Shown piece after piece: positions 18,801 to 27,591 of a DNA stretch of 64,000 nucleotides (positions within the stretch are counted from its first letter, which is position 1; each line of letters begins with the position of its first letter). Source of the DNA: CAZJLP01 sp964546955 (GTDB lineage Bacteria > Verrucomicrobiota > Verrucomicrobiia > Opitutales > Opitutaceae); assembly GCA_964546955.1 (NCBI GenBank), contig CAZJLP010000021.1:1-64000 (forward strand). Reading direction: 5' to 3'. The position numbers and the translations under genes were made by a program. The notes under the pieces were generated by a model. It saw only the letters and a list, made by a program, of their open reading frames with translations, searched no databases and was not told the DNA's origin.

Positions 18801-21344
18801 ACCACCCGCAACGACGTTCAACGTGACGGTCTGTCCAACGGTCGGGGAGACGGCAGCAGGCTGCGCCGTGATAAAGGGAGCGACTGGAGCGACAACCGCG
18901 ATGCTGATGACACTGGTACGCGTGAGCTGCGAGCGGTTGATGTTCCACGCATAACCCACAAAGTAATACGTGCCGGCTGCGGTCGGGGACCACGAGAATG
19001 TCTGGCTGGCCGAGCTACCCTAGGCCGCCACGCCACCCAGATTGACCGTCGACTGACCCGACGCATTGCATCCCTCAAAGCCAATCTCGTTGAGGCCTCC
19101 TTCGCAACTGCCAACCACCGTGAAGCTGACAGTCTGGCCGACAAGCACTGAGGTGGTGGACGGCGTCAGTGTCACTTCCGGTGTCATCGACACGGGTATC
19201 GTGACCGTGACAGTAATCACCCCCGTCCGCGTGAGCTGGGAGCGGTTGATGTTCCACGCGTAACCCACAAAATAATACGTGCCAGGAGCCGTGGGAGACC
19301 ATGAGAATGTCTGACTGGCTGAACCACCGGACGCTCCCGCGCTGCCCAAATTCACCGTCGGCTCGCCCGATGCATTGCACCCCTCCAAGCCGAGCTCGTT
19401 CAATCCGGCTGGGCAATTGCCGACCACCGTGAAGTTGACCGCTTGTCCGACGAACGCAGCGCTAGCAGAAGGCGTCAGCGTGACGGTCGGTGTCATCGAC
19501 AGGACGGAAACAGTGGCTGCATTGCTTGTAACCGACCCAGCGGAATTGGAAACGACCACATCGTAGCTCCCCGCACCGGCGGCCTGCACATTATTGAGTA
19601 TTAACGAGCTGTTCGTAGCCCCCCCGATGGCCCCGCCATTAAAACGCCACTGATAGCTCGGTGCCGGTGAACCGCTGGCCGCAACTGTCAGCGTGATATT
19701 TTGCCCGGCATTCACGGTGACCGAAGCCGGGTGCGTCGAAATCACGGGTGGCGCGGAGACCGTTACGGTCCTCACGCTCGTGCGTGTGAGTTGCGAACGA
19801 TTGACGTTCCACGCGTAACCGACAAAATAGTAAGTGCCGGGGCCGGACGGCGACCAGGAGAACGTCTGGCTGGCCGAGGAACCCGAAACTCCCACATTGC
19901 CGAGGTTCGCCATGGGCTGCCCCGAAACGGTACACGACTCGAAACCGATCTCATTCAATCCTGCGGCGCAATTGCCTGTCACGGTGAAACCAATCGTCTG
20001 TCCGACCAGCATGGCAGTCGTGCTCGACGTCAATGTGGCCGACGGCGTCATCGACAGGACCGTGACCGTAGCGGTATTGCTCGTGACCGATCCGGCCGAG
20101 TTGGTGACCACCACATCGTAATTCCCGGCATTGCCGGCCTCTACATTGTTGAGCGTGAAGGTGGCGCTCGTAGCCCCTCCGATCGCTCCCTGGTTGAAAC
20201 GCCACTGATAAGTGGGTGTCGGCGTGCCGCTCGCAGCGACCGTCAGGGTAACTGCCTGGCTCGCATTGACGGTAACGGAAGCGGGATGCGTGGTTATTAC
20301 CGGTGGCGCCGTGACGGTTACCGTCGTCACGCTCGTGCGCGTGAGTTCGGACCGGTTGACGTTCCAAGCGTAGCCGACAAAATAGTACGTGCCGGCGGCG
20401 GTGGGCGACCAAGAGAAGATTTGGCTGGCCCAGGTGCCCGAGGCGCCCACTCCGCCAAGATTGAAAGTCGGCTGGCCCGAAGCGGTGGCCGCTTCGAAGC
20501 CGATTTCGTTCAGGCCCGCGGGACATCCTCCCGCCACGGTGAACGAGATAATCTGTCCCACCACCGCTGACGTCGTCGAAGGACTGAGCGTAACCGTCGG
20601 CGTCTGTGAAATCACGGTGACGCTGATTACGCCCGTACGCGTCAGCTGCGACCGATTGACGTTCCACGCATAGCCATCGAAATAGTACGTGCCCGGGGCT
20701 GTCGGCGTCCAAGAGAAGGACTGACTCGCCGAACTACCCGACACTCCTACGTTTCCCAGATTGGAAGTAGGCGTCCCTCCAGAGTCACAACCCTCCAGTC
20801 CAATCTCATTCAAGCCTCCTTCGCAGCTGCCCACCACCATAAAACTGACCGTCTGGCCGACCAACACAGACGAGGCCGAAGGCGTCAACGTCGCAGTAGG
20901 CGTCATCGACACAGGTGGTCCCGCGACATCGATACTATAATACTGTTCGCCGCTGTACCAAGGCCGGCCGTCCATCGTCTGGAAGCACAGATACCAAGTG
21001 CCCGGCTGATCCAACGTGAGCTGCTTTGAAACGGTATTCGGACTGACCCAATCGGGCATCCAGTCATTCAGTGTAGTCCAGCCGCCCCCGGGGGGCTGAT
21101 ACCACACCATGATTCGCAGAATCCGTAAATGGTCGGGTGTGTTCCAATCGTTACCATCCGAATTATCCGAGTATATCGCCGTCGCCGTCGCACTGAACGT
21201 GATCTGATCACCGACGGTAGCGTACGCAGGCACGGAAATCTCGGTGAATTCCGGCGGGACAACCAGCTGCCCGCGGGCCGATCCAGCCGCAGCGACAACC
21301 GAAATAGCCAAAGCCAACCGCAATAGATAGTTTTTCATACTCAT
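15900..21344 (-). pseudogene. giant Ig-like/GBS-Bsp-repeat surface protein gene split by one in-frame TAG
   Basis: One frame runs from ATG 21344 to TGA 15900 (1,814 codons) except for a TAG at 19022-19020. It has a signal peptide (LALAISVVAAAGSARG), nine roughly 90-residue repeats ending in forms of TYYFVGYAWNVNRSQLTRTG, three Ig-like domains (PTYQWRFN, YDVVVSNSAGSVTS), three GBS Bsp-like repeats (YEVYANNVQGATRV, QFPTW), a PKD-like segment, a Gly/Pro linker and a calcium-type DTDGDGMTDAWE motif. The stop falls within the fifth 90-residue repeat at a conserved Ser; the next repeat has TCG there, so one base change explains it. The pieces are 774 and about 1,019 residues. It directly precedes the RHS toxin gene by 8 bp. 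A sequencing error or readthrough remains possible. Confidence 0.8.
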
Positions 21345-21649
21345 GCTAAACGACTGCCAGCGACGCGTTCATTTTCAGTGGGGCGACACAGCCCAAAAGA
21401 GCACGAGGGAGAGAGGGGTAGTTCGCTAAACGTCTTCAATGTTTGCGTGCGGCCTCGCCACAGTGAACAAGGTTCCCGTTTCTCAAAGTTAATCCTTTGG
21501 TATGGTTTGGTACCGAGCCGCGGCCACCGGTCTAGGCAGCCGCAAAAGGGGCCGGTCGGTCTGAGCTGGTGTTCTCCTTGGGGACATGTTTTTTGTAGAG
21601 TGAAACGGTCAATTGGATCGTCGCGGAACGCTCGCCCCAAACTCACCCC
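21345..21649. other. divergent intergenic region before the surface-protein/RHS operon
   Basis: This 305-bp gap separates the minus-strand surface-protein/RHS/immunity operon from a plus-strand gene and must contain their promoters. I found no RNA gene or strong hairpin, and I could not assign -35/-10 boxes with confidence. Confidence 0.4.
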
Positions 21650-22978
21650 GTGCCCGTCTACAAGATAGCTGATCAGTCATTTACCGAGGTATCGCGCCCG
21701 GCAGTCCTGCCCAAGCCTATCGGTAGGGAAGACGCCGGAGCCATCTCGCTGGGCTTTGAGCGCCATCACGGATTTTATGAACTTGCATGCGCACGGCTTC
21801 GCCCGCCAAGCGCCCCGATCGAGTATGTTTCGCGAGATTGTGGTTATATGGTGAAGAGTCGGCGCGCCGCTCAGGCACCCGCTCGGAGAGAACGCAAGAT
21901 CGCGCTTTTGGTCTTTTTTCTCTTGCTCGAAAACGCAGAACTAACCCACGCGGGGGAATTGGTCGAAGTCTGCCGTGGAGGTGCGCATAGCTGGTGCCAC
22001 AGCCTGTATCGGCTCTCCGTTCACAATCCGAAGGAGGGCGGTAATAAGTGGTTAGCGGACAGCCTCGGGTTAGAAGGCACGGATCTCGACGACCCTTTTT
22101 CTGGAGTGTTGCGATTTATTCAATGCCGCCGGGTCGGCGAGAAGTTTATCGTACATATCGATAACCGGCTTTTCGATCCCTCAGCCGTGATCGTGTCGCA
22201 CTGGGAAAACGGCAGCTGGCAGCAATCGCACAAACTGCGCGCAGAGATTCTTTACGACTTGATGCGGCAGGTACCCCGCTGGGCCCCACTGGCCGCCAAA
22301 CTTCCCGTACCCAAAGGCCGTTCCGATCCACGTCCAGAAGCCGAAATGCGCGGACCGTGGGAGGATATGCCCCTGTATTTTCGATATCTGACAGCCGCGA
22401 AGAAAGTGCGCCTTGTGGGCTTGAACCATCAGGTTTTTCGCCGCGCGCGCGCGACCTCTCGAGGCGTCGGAACGCCTGGTCAAGTCGACCCCAAAAATGT
22501 CGCCGTTTTTCTTGCGAATGAAACAGCGGCCAGCTGCGAGCGCCGCGTGGCCGCCGAAATCGATGCCGTGAACCCCGTTGAGCCTTTCAGCGAGAATTTG
22601 GAGGAGCTCACCGTTTTTATTGGCAGCCAAATTGCTCACTCCACCTGGGAGCGGAATACGGGTTGGCGGCCGGAGCCTTATGCGGCGGCGGTGCGTTTTT
22701 GGCAGGGGTATCTGAAAAAAATCAGCCGGCTTCGTCCGCGCGCTAAAATCAACCTTTACGCGATCGACGATGTTTCTCCGCTCGCGTTGCACTTGGAGTT
22801 TGCGGACGGATCCGCGTTTTTGAAATGGACCCCCGCGATGTTTGGGGCCTATCACCCGGGCAATCCGGGCTGGAACCTCCTCTGGAATCTCGGCGCCCCA
22901 CCCCCACCCCATTTTATCGAAATCGTCCGGGCCATGCGCGAACTCCCCCAGAGGGCCGTCCCTTTGTCGCTGTTATGA
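21650..22978 (+). CDS. hypothetical protein, up to 442 aa
   Basis: The family is not recognised. The frame opens with GTG 21650; ATG 21848 (MVKSRRAAQ) is a plausible alternative that would shorten it by 66 residues. Visible features are a hydrophobic patch KIALLVFFLLLENAEL that seems too short and charged at its ends to be a sure membrane helix. There is a central Cys/His-containing stretch (CRGGAHSWCHSLYRLSVHNP) and Trp-rich C-terminal segments (GAYHPGNPGWNLLWNLG). No signal peptide is seen. Its TGA (22976-22978) abuts the stop of the convergent cyclase gene, giving a 6-bp tail overlap. Coding is supported by the long open frame and this compact junction. No function is proposed. Confidence 0.55.
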   Translation: MPVYKIADQSFTEVSRPAVLPKPIGREDAGAISLGFERHHGFYELACARLRPPSAPIEYVSRDCGYMVKSRRAAQAPARRERKIALLVFFLLLENAELTHAGELVEVCRGGAHSWCHSLYRLSVHNPKEGGNKWLADSLGLEGTDLDDPFSGVLRFIQCRRVGEKFIVHIDNRLFDPSAVIVSHWENGSWQQSHKLRAEILYDLMRQVPRWAPLAAKLPVPKGRSDPRPEAEMRGPWEDMPLYFRYLTAAKKVRLVGLNHQVFRRARATSRGVGTPGQVDPKNVAVFLANETAASCERRVAAEIDAVNPVEPFSENLEELTVFIGSQIAHSTWERNTGWRPEPYAAAVRFWQGYLKKISRLRPRAKINLYAIDDVSPLALHLEFADGSAFLKWTPAMFGAYHPGNPGWNLLWNLGAPPPPHFIEIVRAMRELPQRAVPLSLL

Positions 22979-24421
22979 TTCCTCGACCGCCGTCCCAGCC
23001 CGCAGGCTCTCAGCCAGCGGTTCTCGCCCGTTCAGCCCGAGCACGGCGTATACAGGTATCGACCAGTCGGACCGTATCGGCGCCTCGCCCGCGCGTTGCG
23101 CCGATACGAACGGTTTGATTTTTGCATAGGTCGCCTGGGTTACTAAAACGGGGTGTCGGGCGACCTTGGTGTATTGCTCGACCCGCGAGGCGATGTTCAC
23201 GACGCAGCCCGTGACCCGATAATCCACATGATTCGCGCCGCCTACGTTTCCCAGCACCACGCGCCCGGAATGGATTCCGATGCCGACACGCACCCACGGC
23301 GACCGATCCCCCTTGGCGGCCCGACGCTCCTGATTGAATTCCTCCAGCGCAGTCACCAAACCCAAACCGGCTTGGATCGCATCAAGCTCGTGCTGGGTCG
23401 AACTTCCGTTTGCCCCAAAAACGGCAAACAACCCGTCCCCGACCGTTTGAACCAACATGCCGCGATGCTGAAAAATCACGGCCGTCGTCTTGTTGAGATA
23501 ATCGCTTAAAAAACGCGTCGAATCCTTGGGGCCCAACTCCTGAGCGATACTCGTGAAGTCTCGGATGTCGGCGAACAGCACGGACGCCTCGCACTCCCTG
23601 CTTTCCAACAGCAGGCCGCGGCTCAAAATTTCATCCGTAACCTGAGGGGAAACATACTTGGACAACGCGTCCTTGAGTCGATTGTGACCGACCACCTGCT
23701 CTGCCAGTACAACCGCCGCGGGCAGACAAAATGCGAGCATTCCCAGCAGCGTGAAGCTGACCGTACAGATCGATGTCGTAGCATAGAGCGTAAAATCGAA
23801 GACAAGAAGTCCGGCGAGAAGACAGGCTCCGGAAAAGACCAGCTTCGCATGCCTGCGCTGCTTCGTTTCGAGCAAGGAACTAGAGAGCGCACGGTGCAGT
23901 TTTCGGAGCGCCGTGGCCGTCAGAACGATGAGGATAACAACGCCGACAATCTGCGCCCACCCCACTTCCGGAAACGTCGGCGACACGTTCGTCCAGCTCC
24001 GGCGACCCAATGGCTCGGCACGAATTCGATAAAAATACGGCGTATAGGTCACGACGACGACGATCAGGCTCAGTGCATACGCGATCCGAATCAGGCGCTT
24101 CCCAGCGCGACTTCGGTCGTTCAAAAACTCGAATACGAAATGGACAAACAAGCCGCAAAACAGGCCGACCATCGAAAAATTGATCTGCGCCCACCTCAGC
24201 GCCACCCGCGGTGACTCCGTATTGTCCTCAACAAAAAAGCCGAACGCGATAACGGTGATGCACAGCAAGCAATGTGAGAAAATAACGTCGACCCGGCGCC
24301 GCCCCAATCTCCAATAAACAAAATAGAAGGCGGCCGTCAGCGGGAAGCACGTCGCAAACACCAATAGATCGATGACCGAATAAGGCGTGATCGAAAACCA
24401 TTCGGACCAAACGAACATCAC
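22973..24421 (-). CDS. membrane class III adenylate/guanylate cyclase
   Basis: 482 aa. The first about 240 residues contain six or seven hydrophobic helices (YSVIDLLVFATCFPLTAAFY, MVGLFCGLFVHFVFEF, IVGVVILIVLTATAL), like the 7TM sensor region found on many kinases and cyclases. The cyclase homology domain begins near residue 265. It has the metal-binding segment ASVLFADIRDFTSIAQ, the VGDGLFAVFG strand, and YRVTGCVVNIASRVE with the transition-state Asn and Arg (N-x-A-S-R). The usual GD before the VN is GC here. It should make cAMP or cGMP at the inner membrane in response to an unknown signal. The substrate choice cannot be settled from sequence. It is convergent with the preceding gene. Confidence 0.9.
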   Translation of the reverse strand: MMFVWSEWFSITPYSVIDLLVFATCFPLTAAFYFVYWRLGRRRVDVIFSHCLLCITVIAFGFFVEDNTESPRVALRWAQINFSMVGLFCGLFVHFVFEFLNDRSRAGKRLIRIAYALSLIVVVVTYTPYFYRIRAEPLGRRSWTNVSPTFPEVGWAQIVGVVILIVLTATALRKLHRALSSSLLETKQRRHAKLVFSGACLLAGLLVFDFTLYATTSICTVSFTLLGMLAFCLPAAVVLAEQVVGHNRLKDALSKYVSPQVTDEILSRGLLLESRECEASVLFADIRDFTSIAQELGPKDSTRFLSDYLNKTTAVIFQHRGMLVQTVGDGLFAVFGANGSSTQHELDAIQAGLGLVTALEEFNQERRAAKGDRSPWVRVGIGIHSGRVVLGNVGGANHVDYRVTGCVVNIASRVEQYTKVARHPVLVTQATYAKIKPFVSAQRAGEAPIRSDWSIPVYAVLGLNGREPLAESLRAGTAVEES

Positions 24422-24830
24422 AACAATCTTACCTCGAAAAATACACAGGCAAGCATTTGGTGGGTTAAATGTGCATGACGATTATCTAACAGTTTTGCGA
24501 CCGGGAGCGCGCGCCGTTTAGTTCAATCTGAGGTTACTGCGCTCTTTTTTGGAATCTGATTCCAGACGGAAGTTATTTGGCTTTGAAATCTTGCGAGAAC
24601 CGCATCCGGCGGCGATCAACTGCGTCAGGCACGGCAGTACTACCATGAAACACCTCCGGCTTGGTTGCTGTCACCCAGGTCGCGCTCCTCTGAACTCATC
24701 AATTTGGTTGTAAGTTACAGAAAAGTGCGTGGCGCCAAAGATTGGTTGTCCGGTTTTGGATCCAGTGGCAGTTACGTTCCTGTGCATACGAATATCGGCG
24801 GACCGCCGCAGTCCAGTCTAGCGCGATGAC
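24422..24830. other. 409-bp region between cyclase and DUF4159 operon
   Basis: Apart from the possible small gene at 24518-24646, I see nothing that looks coding or structured. It must hold the promoter of the cyclase (minus) and of the DUF4159-MoxR operon (plus). Confidence 0.4.
24518..24646 (-). CDS. possible small lipoprotein-like ORF, 42 aa
   Basis: A short frame from ATG 24646 to TAA 24518. Its support is a strong Shine-Dalgarno sequence GGAGG (24657-24653 on the minus strand) six bases before the ATG, better than those of most genes here. The N-terminus MVVLPCLTQLIAAGCGS ends in a lipobox-like IAAGC, followed by a basic hydrophilic tail (KKERSNLRLN). It lacks the usual N-terminal positive charge of a signal peptide, so it may be a chance frame. 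It lies about 100 bp upstream of the cyclase gene on the same strand. Confidence 0.3.
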   Translation of the reverse strand: MVVLPCLTQLIAAGCGSRKISKPNNFRLESDSKKERSNLRLN

Positions 24831-25583
24831 ATGATCCACTGGTCGATACCGTTCTCACTTCGCGCACTGATCCGGGGACTGCTTGCGTTCACGCTATCGA
24901 TCGCTCTTTTCGCTCCGATTTTCCTTCTGGCCCAGACGGGTTCGCCTTCAGATCCCGTTTTTCGCGGTGGCAAAGTGGAATGGGCGCGGCTCAAGACGAG
25001 CGGCCAGCACTGGAAGCGTCACGCGGATTTCGATCTCAACCTTCTCCAGTTCATCCGCGATCATACGTCCCTCAATATAGAGCGCGTGTGGTATTCCGCG
25101 AGCGCAACGAAGCTGGATGAGTTGTGCAGCTACCCGTTCCTCTTCACGGATAATTTGCAGCGACTTTCGTCGCCGGAAGAACGCCGCAACGTGGGCGAAT
25201 ATCTGCGGCGAGGCGGCTTCATCTTGATCGATGCGTGCGTGAATACGCAGATCAATCCCAATCCGGATCTGTTTATGCGGGCGCAATTGGATGTGCTCCG
25301 CGCCGAGTTTCCCGATCTTCGCTCCGAACCGCTTCCGTCGGACCATCAGATATTCTCTATCTATTTCAAGATGGCGCAATTCCCCCCGCAAACGCGGCCG
25401 GGAAACAGCTGGTCAGACGGGCCAACACGACCGTTGAGACTGCTCGTCTCGGGCGATCGCGTCATCGGTGTGCTCACGCTCAGTGGCCTTCAATGCGGCT
25501 GGGCCGGCTTCGCCTCAGCAGGCGTCGGAACCCAGTGCATGCAGATGATGACGAACATCTACATCTACGCGATCACGCGGTAG
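24831..25583 (+). CDS. DUF4159 domain protein, first of a tandem pair
   Basis: 250 aa with an N-terminal signal or anchor (LLAFTLSIALFAPIFLLAQTG). The DUF4159 body begins FRGGKVEWARLKTSGQHW and includes YLRRGGFILIDACVNTQ, the LPSDHQIFSIYFKM segment and LSGLQCGWAGF, ending MMTNIYIYAITR. The fold of this family is glutamine-amidotransferase-like, without known catalysis. In Verrucomicrobiota and Planctomycetota these genes accompany MoxR/DUF58/VWA operons, as here. It is followed 17 bp later by a clear paralogue, so it arose by tandem duplication. Exported location is inferred from the N-terminus. ATG 24831 is the first good start in frame. Confidence 0.88.
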   Translation: MIHWSIPFSLRALIRGLLAFTLSIALFAPIFLLAQTGSPSDPVFRGGKVEWARLKTSGQHWKRHADFDLNLLQFIRDHTSLNIERVWYSASATKLDELCSYPFLFTDNLQRLSSPEERRNVGEYLRRGGFILIDACVNTQINPNPDLFMRAQLDVLRAEFPDLRSEPLPSDHQIFSIYFKMAQFPPQTRPGNSWSDGPTRPLRLLVSGDRVIGVLTLSGLQCGWAGFASAGVGTQCMQMMTNIYIYAITR

Positions 25584-25600
25584 CGAAACGAACCTCACCG

Positions 25601-26305
25601 ATGCGCCTCTTTCTTCTCTTCGCGGTATTTCTCCTCGGGCTCAGCGGCACCGCGGAGGCGCAGCCAGTCTCCGCGCCGAACGTGTCCGATAGCTTCCGCG
25701 GCGGCCACGTCGAATGGGCCCGGTTGAACACAGGCGGACCGCATTGGAACCGCCACGCCCAGCAGGACAAAAACGTGCTCAACTTTTTTCGACGGAACAC
25801 GTCGTTGAACATCGACTCCCGGTGGTCCTCCGTGCGGCCGGAAAACATGGATGAGCTTCGCACCTTCCCGTTTGTTTTCTGCGAGAACCTCACGCCCACC
25901 AACCGCTCCGGCATGATCAATCTGGCCGAGTACCTTCGGCGGGGAGGCTTCATTTTGATCGATGCGTGCGTCAACTCGACGGTCAATTCCAGTCGTCCCC
26001 GCTTCCTAAGAGACCATGTCGACCTGCTTACGCGTTATCTTCCCGACCTCACGGTTGAGGTCCTGCCGAAGGATCACGAGGTCTTCTCCATCTACTTCAG
26101 AATGTCAGAATTCCCTCCAACGACGCGCGGCAACACGGGGGAGCCCGAGTTCCCGCTACGGGCGATGTACTCCGGCGGCCGCATGATCGGGATGATTTCT
26201 TTGAGCGGTTTTCAGTGCGGGTGGGCCGGTTTTGGAAAAACGAGCACCCCAAACGCCGCCATGGAGATGATGACCAACATCTACGTGTATGCGATCACGC
26301 GTTGA
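25601..26305 (+). CDS. DUF4159 domain protein, second of a tandem pair
   Basis: 234 aa from ATG 25601, chosen because it gives a clean signal peptide (LFLLFAVFLLGLSGTAEAQ); the frame is open further upstream inside the previous gene. It matches the first copy motif by motif: FRGGHVEWARLNTGGPHW, EYLRRGGFILIDACVN, LPKDHEVFSIYFRMSEFPP, SLSGFQCGWAGF and MMTNIYVYAITR. The two differ mainly at the N-terminus and in the middle loop. It lies 17 bp after the first copy and 90 bp before moxR, in the same operon. The biochemical role is unknown. Confidence 0.9.
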   Translation: MRLFLLFAVFLLGLSGTAEAQPVSAPNVSDSFRGGHVEWARLNTGGPHWNRHAQQDKNVLNFFRRNTSLNIDSRWSSVRPENMDELRTFPFVFCENLTPTNRSGMINLAEYLRRGGFILIDACVNSTVNSSRPRFLRDHVDLLTRYLPDLTVEVLPKDHEVFSIYFRMSEFPPTTRGNTGEPEFPLRAMYSGGRMIGMISLSGFQCGWAGFGKTSTPNAAMEMMTNIYVYAITR

Positions 26306-26326
26306 GCCAATTCCTAGGCGCGGGTG

Positions 26327-26362
26327 ATGACCAACATGTATCTTTACGCCCTCAGTCACTGA
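26327..26362 (+). pseudogene. relic: last codons of a third DUF4159 copy
   Basis: In the 90-bp gap before moxR the sequence reads MTNMYLYALSH followed by TGA. This is a near repeat of the MTNIYVYAITR ending of the two intact DUF4159 genes, and LYALSH is a common ending for the family. Only this tail survives; the preceding bases show no further match. It most likely marks deletion of a third tandem copy. Confidence 0.7.
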
Positions 26363-26395
26363 GCCCTCCTTTTCATTCACTCGTCCACTTCTCAT

Positions 26396-27400
26396 ATGAC
26401 CGCACCCATTGCAGAATCTCCCACCGAAACCGACGTCGCTCTCTTGCGCGAAGTGCGCGATCTCTACCCCATCATCGCCCAGGAACTCGGCAAACGCATC
26501 GTCGGACAACAGGAACTGATCCGAGATCTTTTCGTGGCCCTTCTGGCCCAGGGCCACTGCCTCATGGTGGGAGTGCCCGGCCTAGCAAAAACGCTGATGG
26601 TCCGGACGCTCGCGGAGTGCCTGGAACTTGATTTCAGGCGGATCCAGTTCACACCGGATTTGATGCCGGGGGACATTCTCGGGAGTGAGATCCTGGAGGA
26701 AACGGATGACGGCAAGCGCATCTTTCGCTTCGTGCCAGGCCCCATTTTCGGCCAGCTGATCCTCGCCGACGAAATCAATCGCACGCCGCCCAAAACGCAG
26801 GCCGCTCTCCTGGAGGCCATGCAGGAACGCCGCGTGACAGTCGCCGGCGCGTCCCATCCGCTCAAGGCGCCCTTCTTCGTGCTGGCAACGCAAAATCCGA
26901 TCGAGCAGGAAGGCACCTATCCCCTGCCCGAAGCGCAGCTGGACCGTTTCATGTTCTGCCTGCACGTGAGTTATCCGTCGCGAGCGGAAGAAGTGGATAT
27001 CCTGCTCCGCACGACGGGGAATAAGGAAGAGCAAGCGACGCCTGTTTTGACGGGCGAAAAAATTCTCGCTCTTCAACAAGCGATCCGCGGCGTGCCCGTG
27101 CCGCATTCCGTGGCCGAATTCGCGGTGGAACTGGTCAGCCGAACCCGGCCGACCTCTCCTCACACGCTCGACTCGGTCAAACGGTACGTCCGATGGGGCG
27201 CCGGCCCGCGCGCCTCGCAATACCTCGCGCTCGCGGGGAAAGTGCACGCCGTGCTCAACGGCCGGTTCAACGTCGCCCGGGAGGACATCGCCGTCGTGGC
27301 TCCTCTCGTGCTGCGACACCGCATGATTCTCAACTATCGAGCCGAGGCGGATAGCGTGACGACCGACACCCTTGTGCGAGAAATCGTGACCAAGAAGTAG
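26396..27400 (+). CDS. moxR: MoxR-family AAA+ ATPase
   Basis: 334 aa. It has a Walker A variant GVPGLAKT (residues about 59-66), the Walker B LILADEINRTPPKTQAALL (about 120-138), and sensor-1 region FFVLATQNPIEQEGTYPLPE. The arginine-bearing EAQLDRFMF follows, and the C-terminal lid (YVRWGAGPRASQYLALAGK) is typical of MoxR. These AAA+ proteins act as chaperones that, with VWA proteins, mature or insert metal centres or assemble envelope complexes; the client here is unknown. It is followed by DUF58 and VWA-domain genes, the standard partners. A 191-bp gap with a REPIN separates it from DUF58. Confidence 0.95.
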   Translation: MTAPIAESPTETDVALLREVRDLYPIIAQELGKRIVGQQELIRDLFVALLAQGHCLMVGVPGLAKTLMVRTLAECLELDFRRIQFTPDLMPGDILGSEILEETDDGKRIFRFVPGPIFGQLILADEINRTPPKTQAALLEAMQERRVTVAGASHPLKAPFFVLATQNPIEQEGTYPLPEAQLDRFMFCLHVSYPSRAEEVDILLRTTGNKEEQATPVLTGEKILALQQAIRGVPVPHSVAEFAVELVSRTRPTSPHTLDSVKRYVRWGAGPRASQYLALAGKVHAVLNGRFNVAREDIAVVAPLVLRHRMILNYRAEADSVTTDTLVREIVTKK

Positions 27401-27434
27401 GCCATGAACTCCCCGCAATCGCCCAAAGGCTCGA

Positions 27435-27510
27435 AGGTGGGGCCCGATCTCCGAGCGGGCCCATTTGACGTCGCGTGCAGACAGATGGGGTCTAACATGA
27501 CCCGTCCGCC
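27435..27510. repeat. REPIN-like element, copy B (inside the moxR operon)
   Basis: The left unit is AGGTGG followed by GGCCCG and CGGGCC arms around a CTCCGAG-containing loop. The right unit (27487-27510), read on the minus strand, is GGCGG followed by GGGTC and GACCC arms. The loop ATCTCCGAG resembles copy A, whereas the stem bases differ but remain complementary. It sits between moxR and DUF58, where it could act on mRNA stability. Confidence 0.65.
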
Positions 27511-27591
27511 GTGTCGACAAGACAAGGCTTCCGGGCCTGCCGAAGAGAGGTAGAGCCAGTCCCAATCCAAAGTTAAGCATCTAAGCATCCC

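Noticed and set aside
16000..20900. Regularly spaced DNA repeats that could suggest a repeat array such as CRISPR
   Set aside because: The period is about 90 codons, in frame, and encodes protein repeats (GTYYFVGYAWN); there are no short direct repeats with unique spacers.
26582..27580. 332-codon minus-strand frame opposite moxR
   Set aside because: The Walker A and B motifs lie on the plus strand; the antisense translation is His/Arg-rich without a domain.
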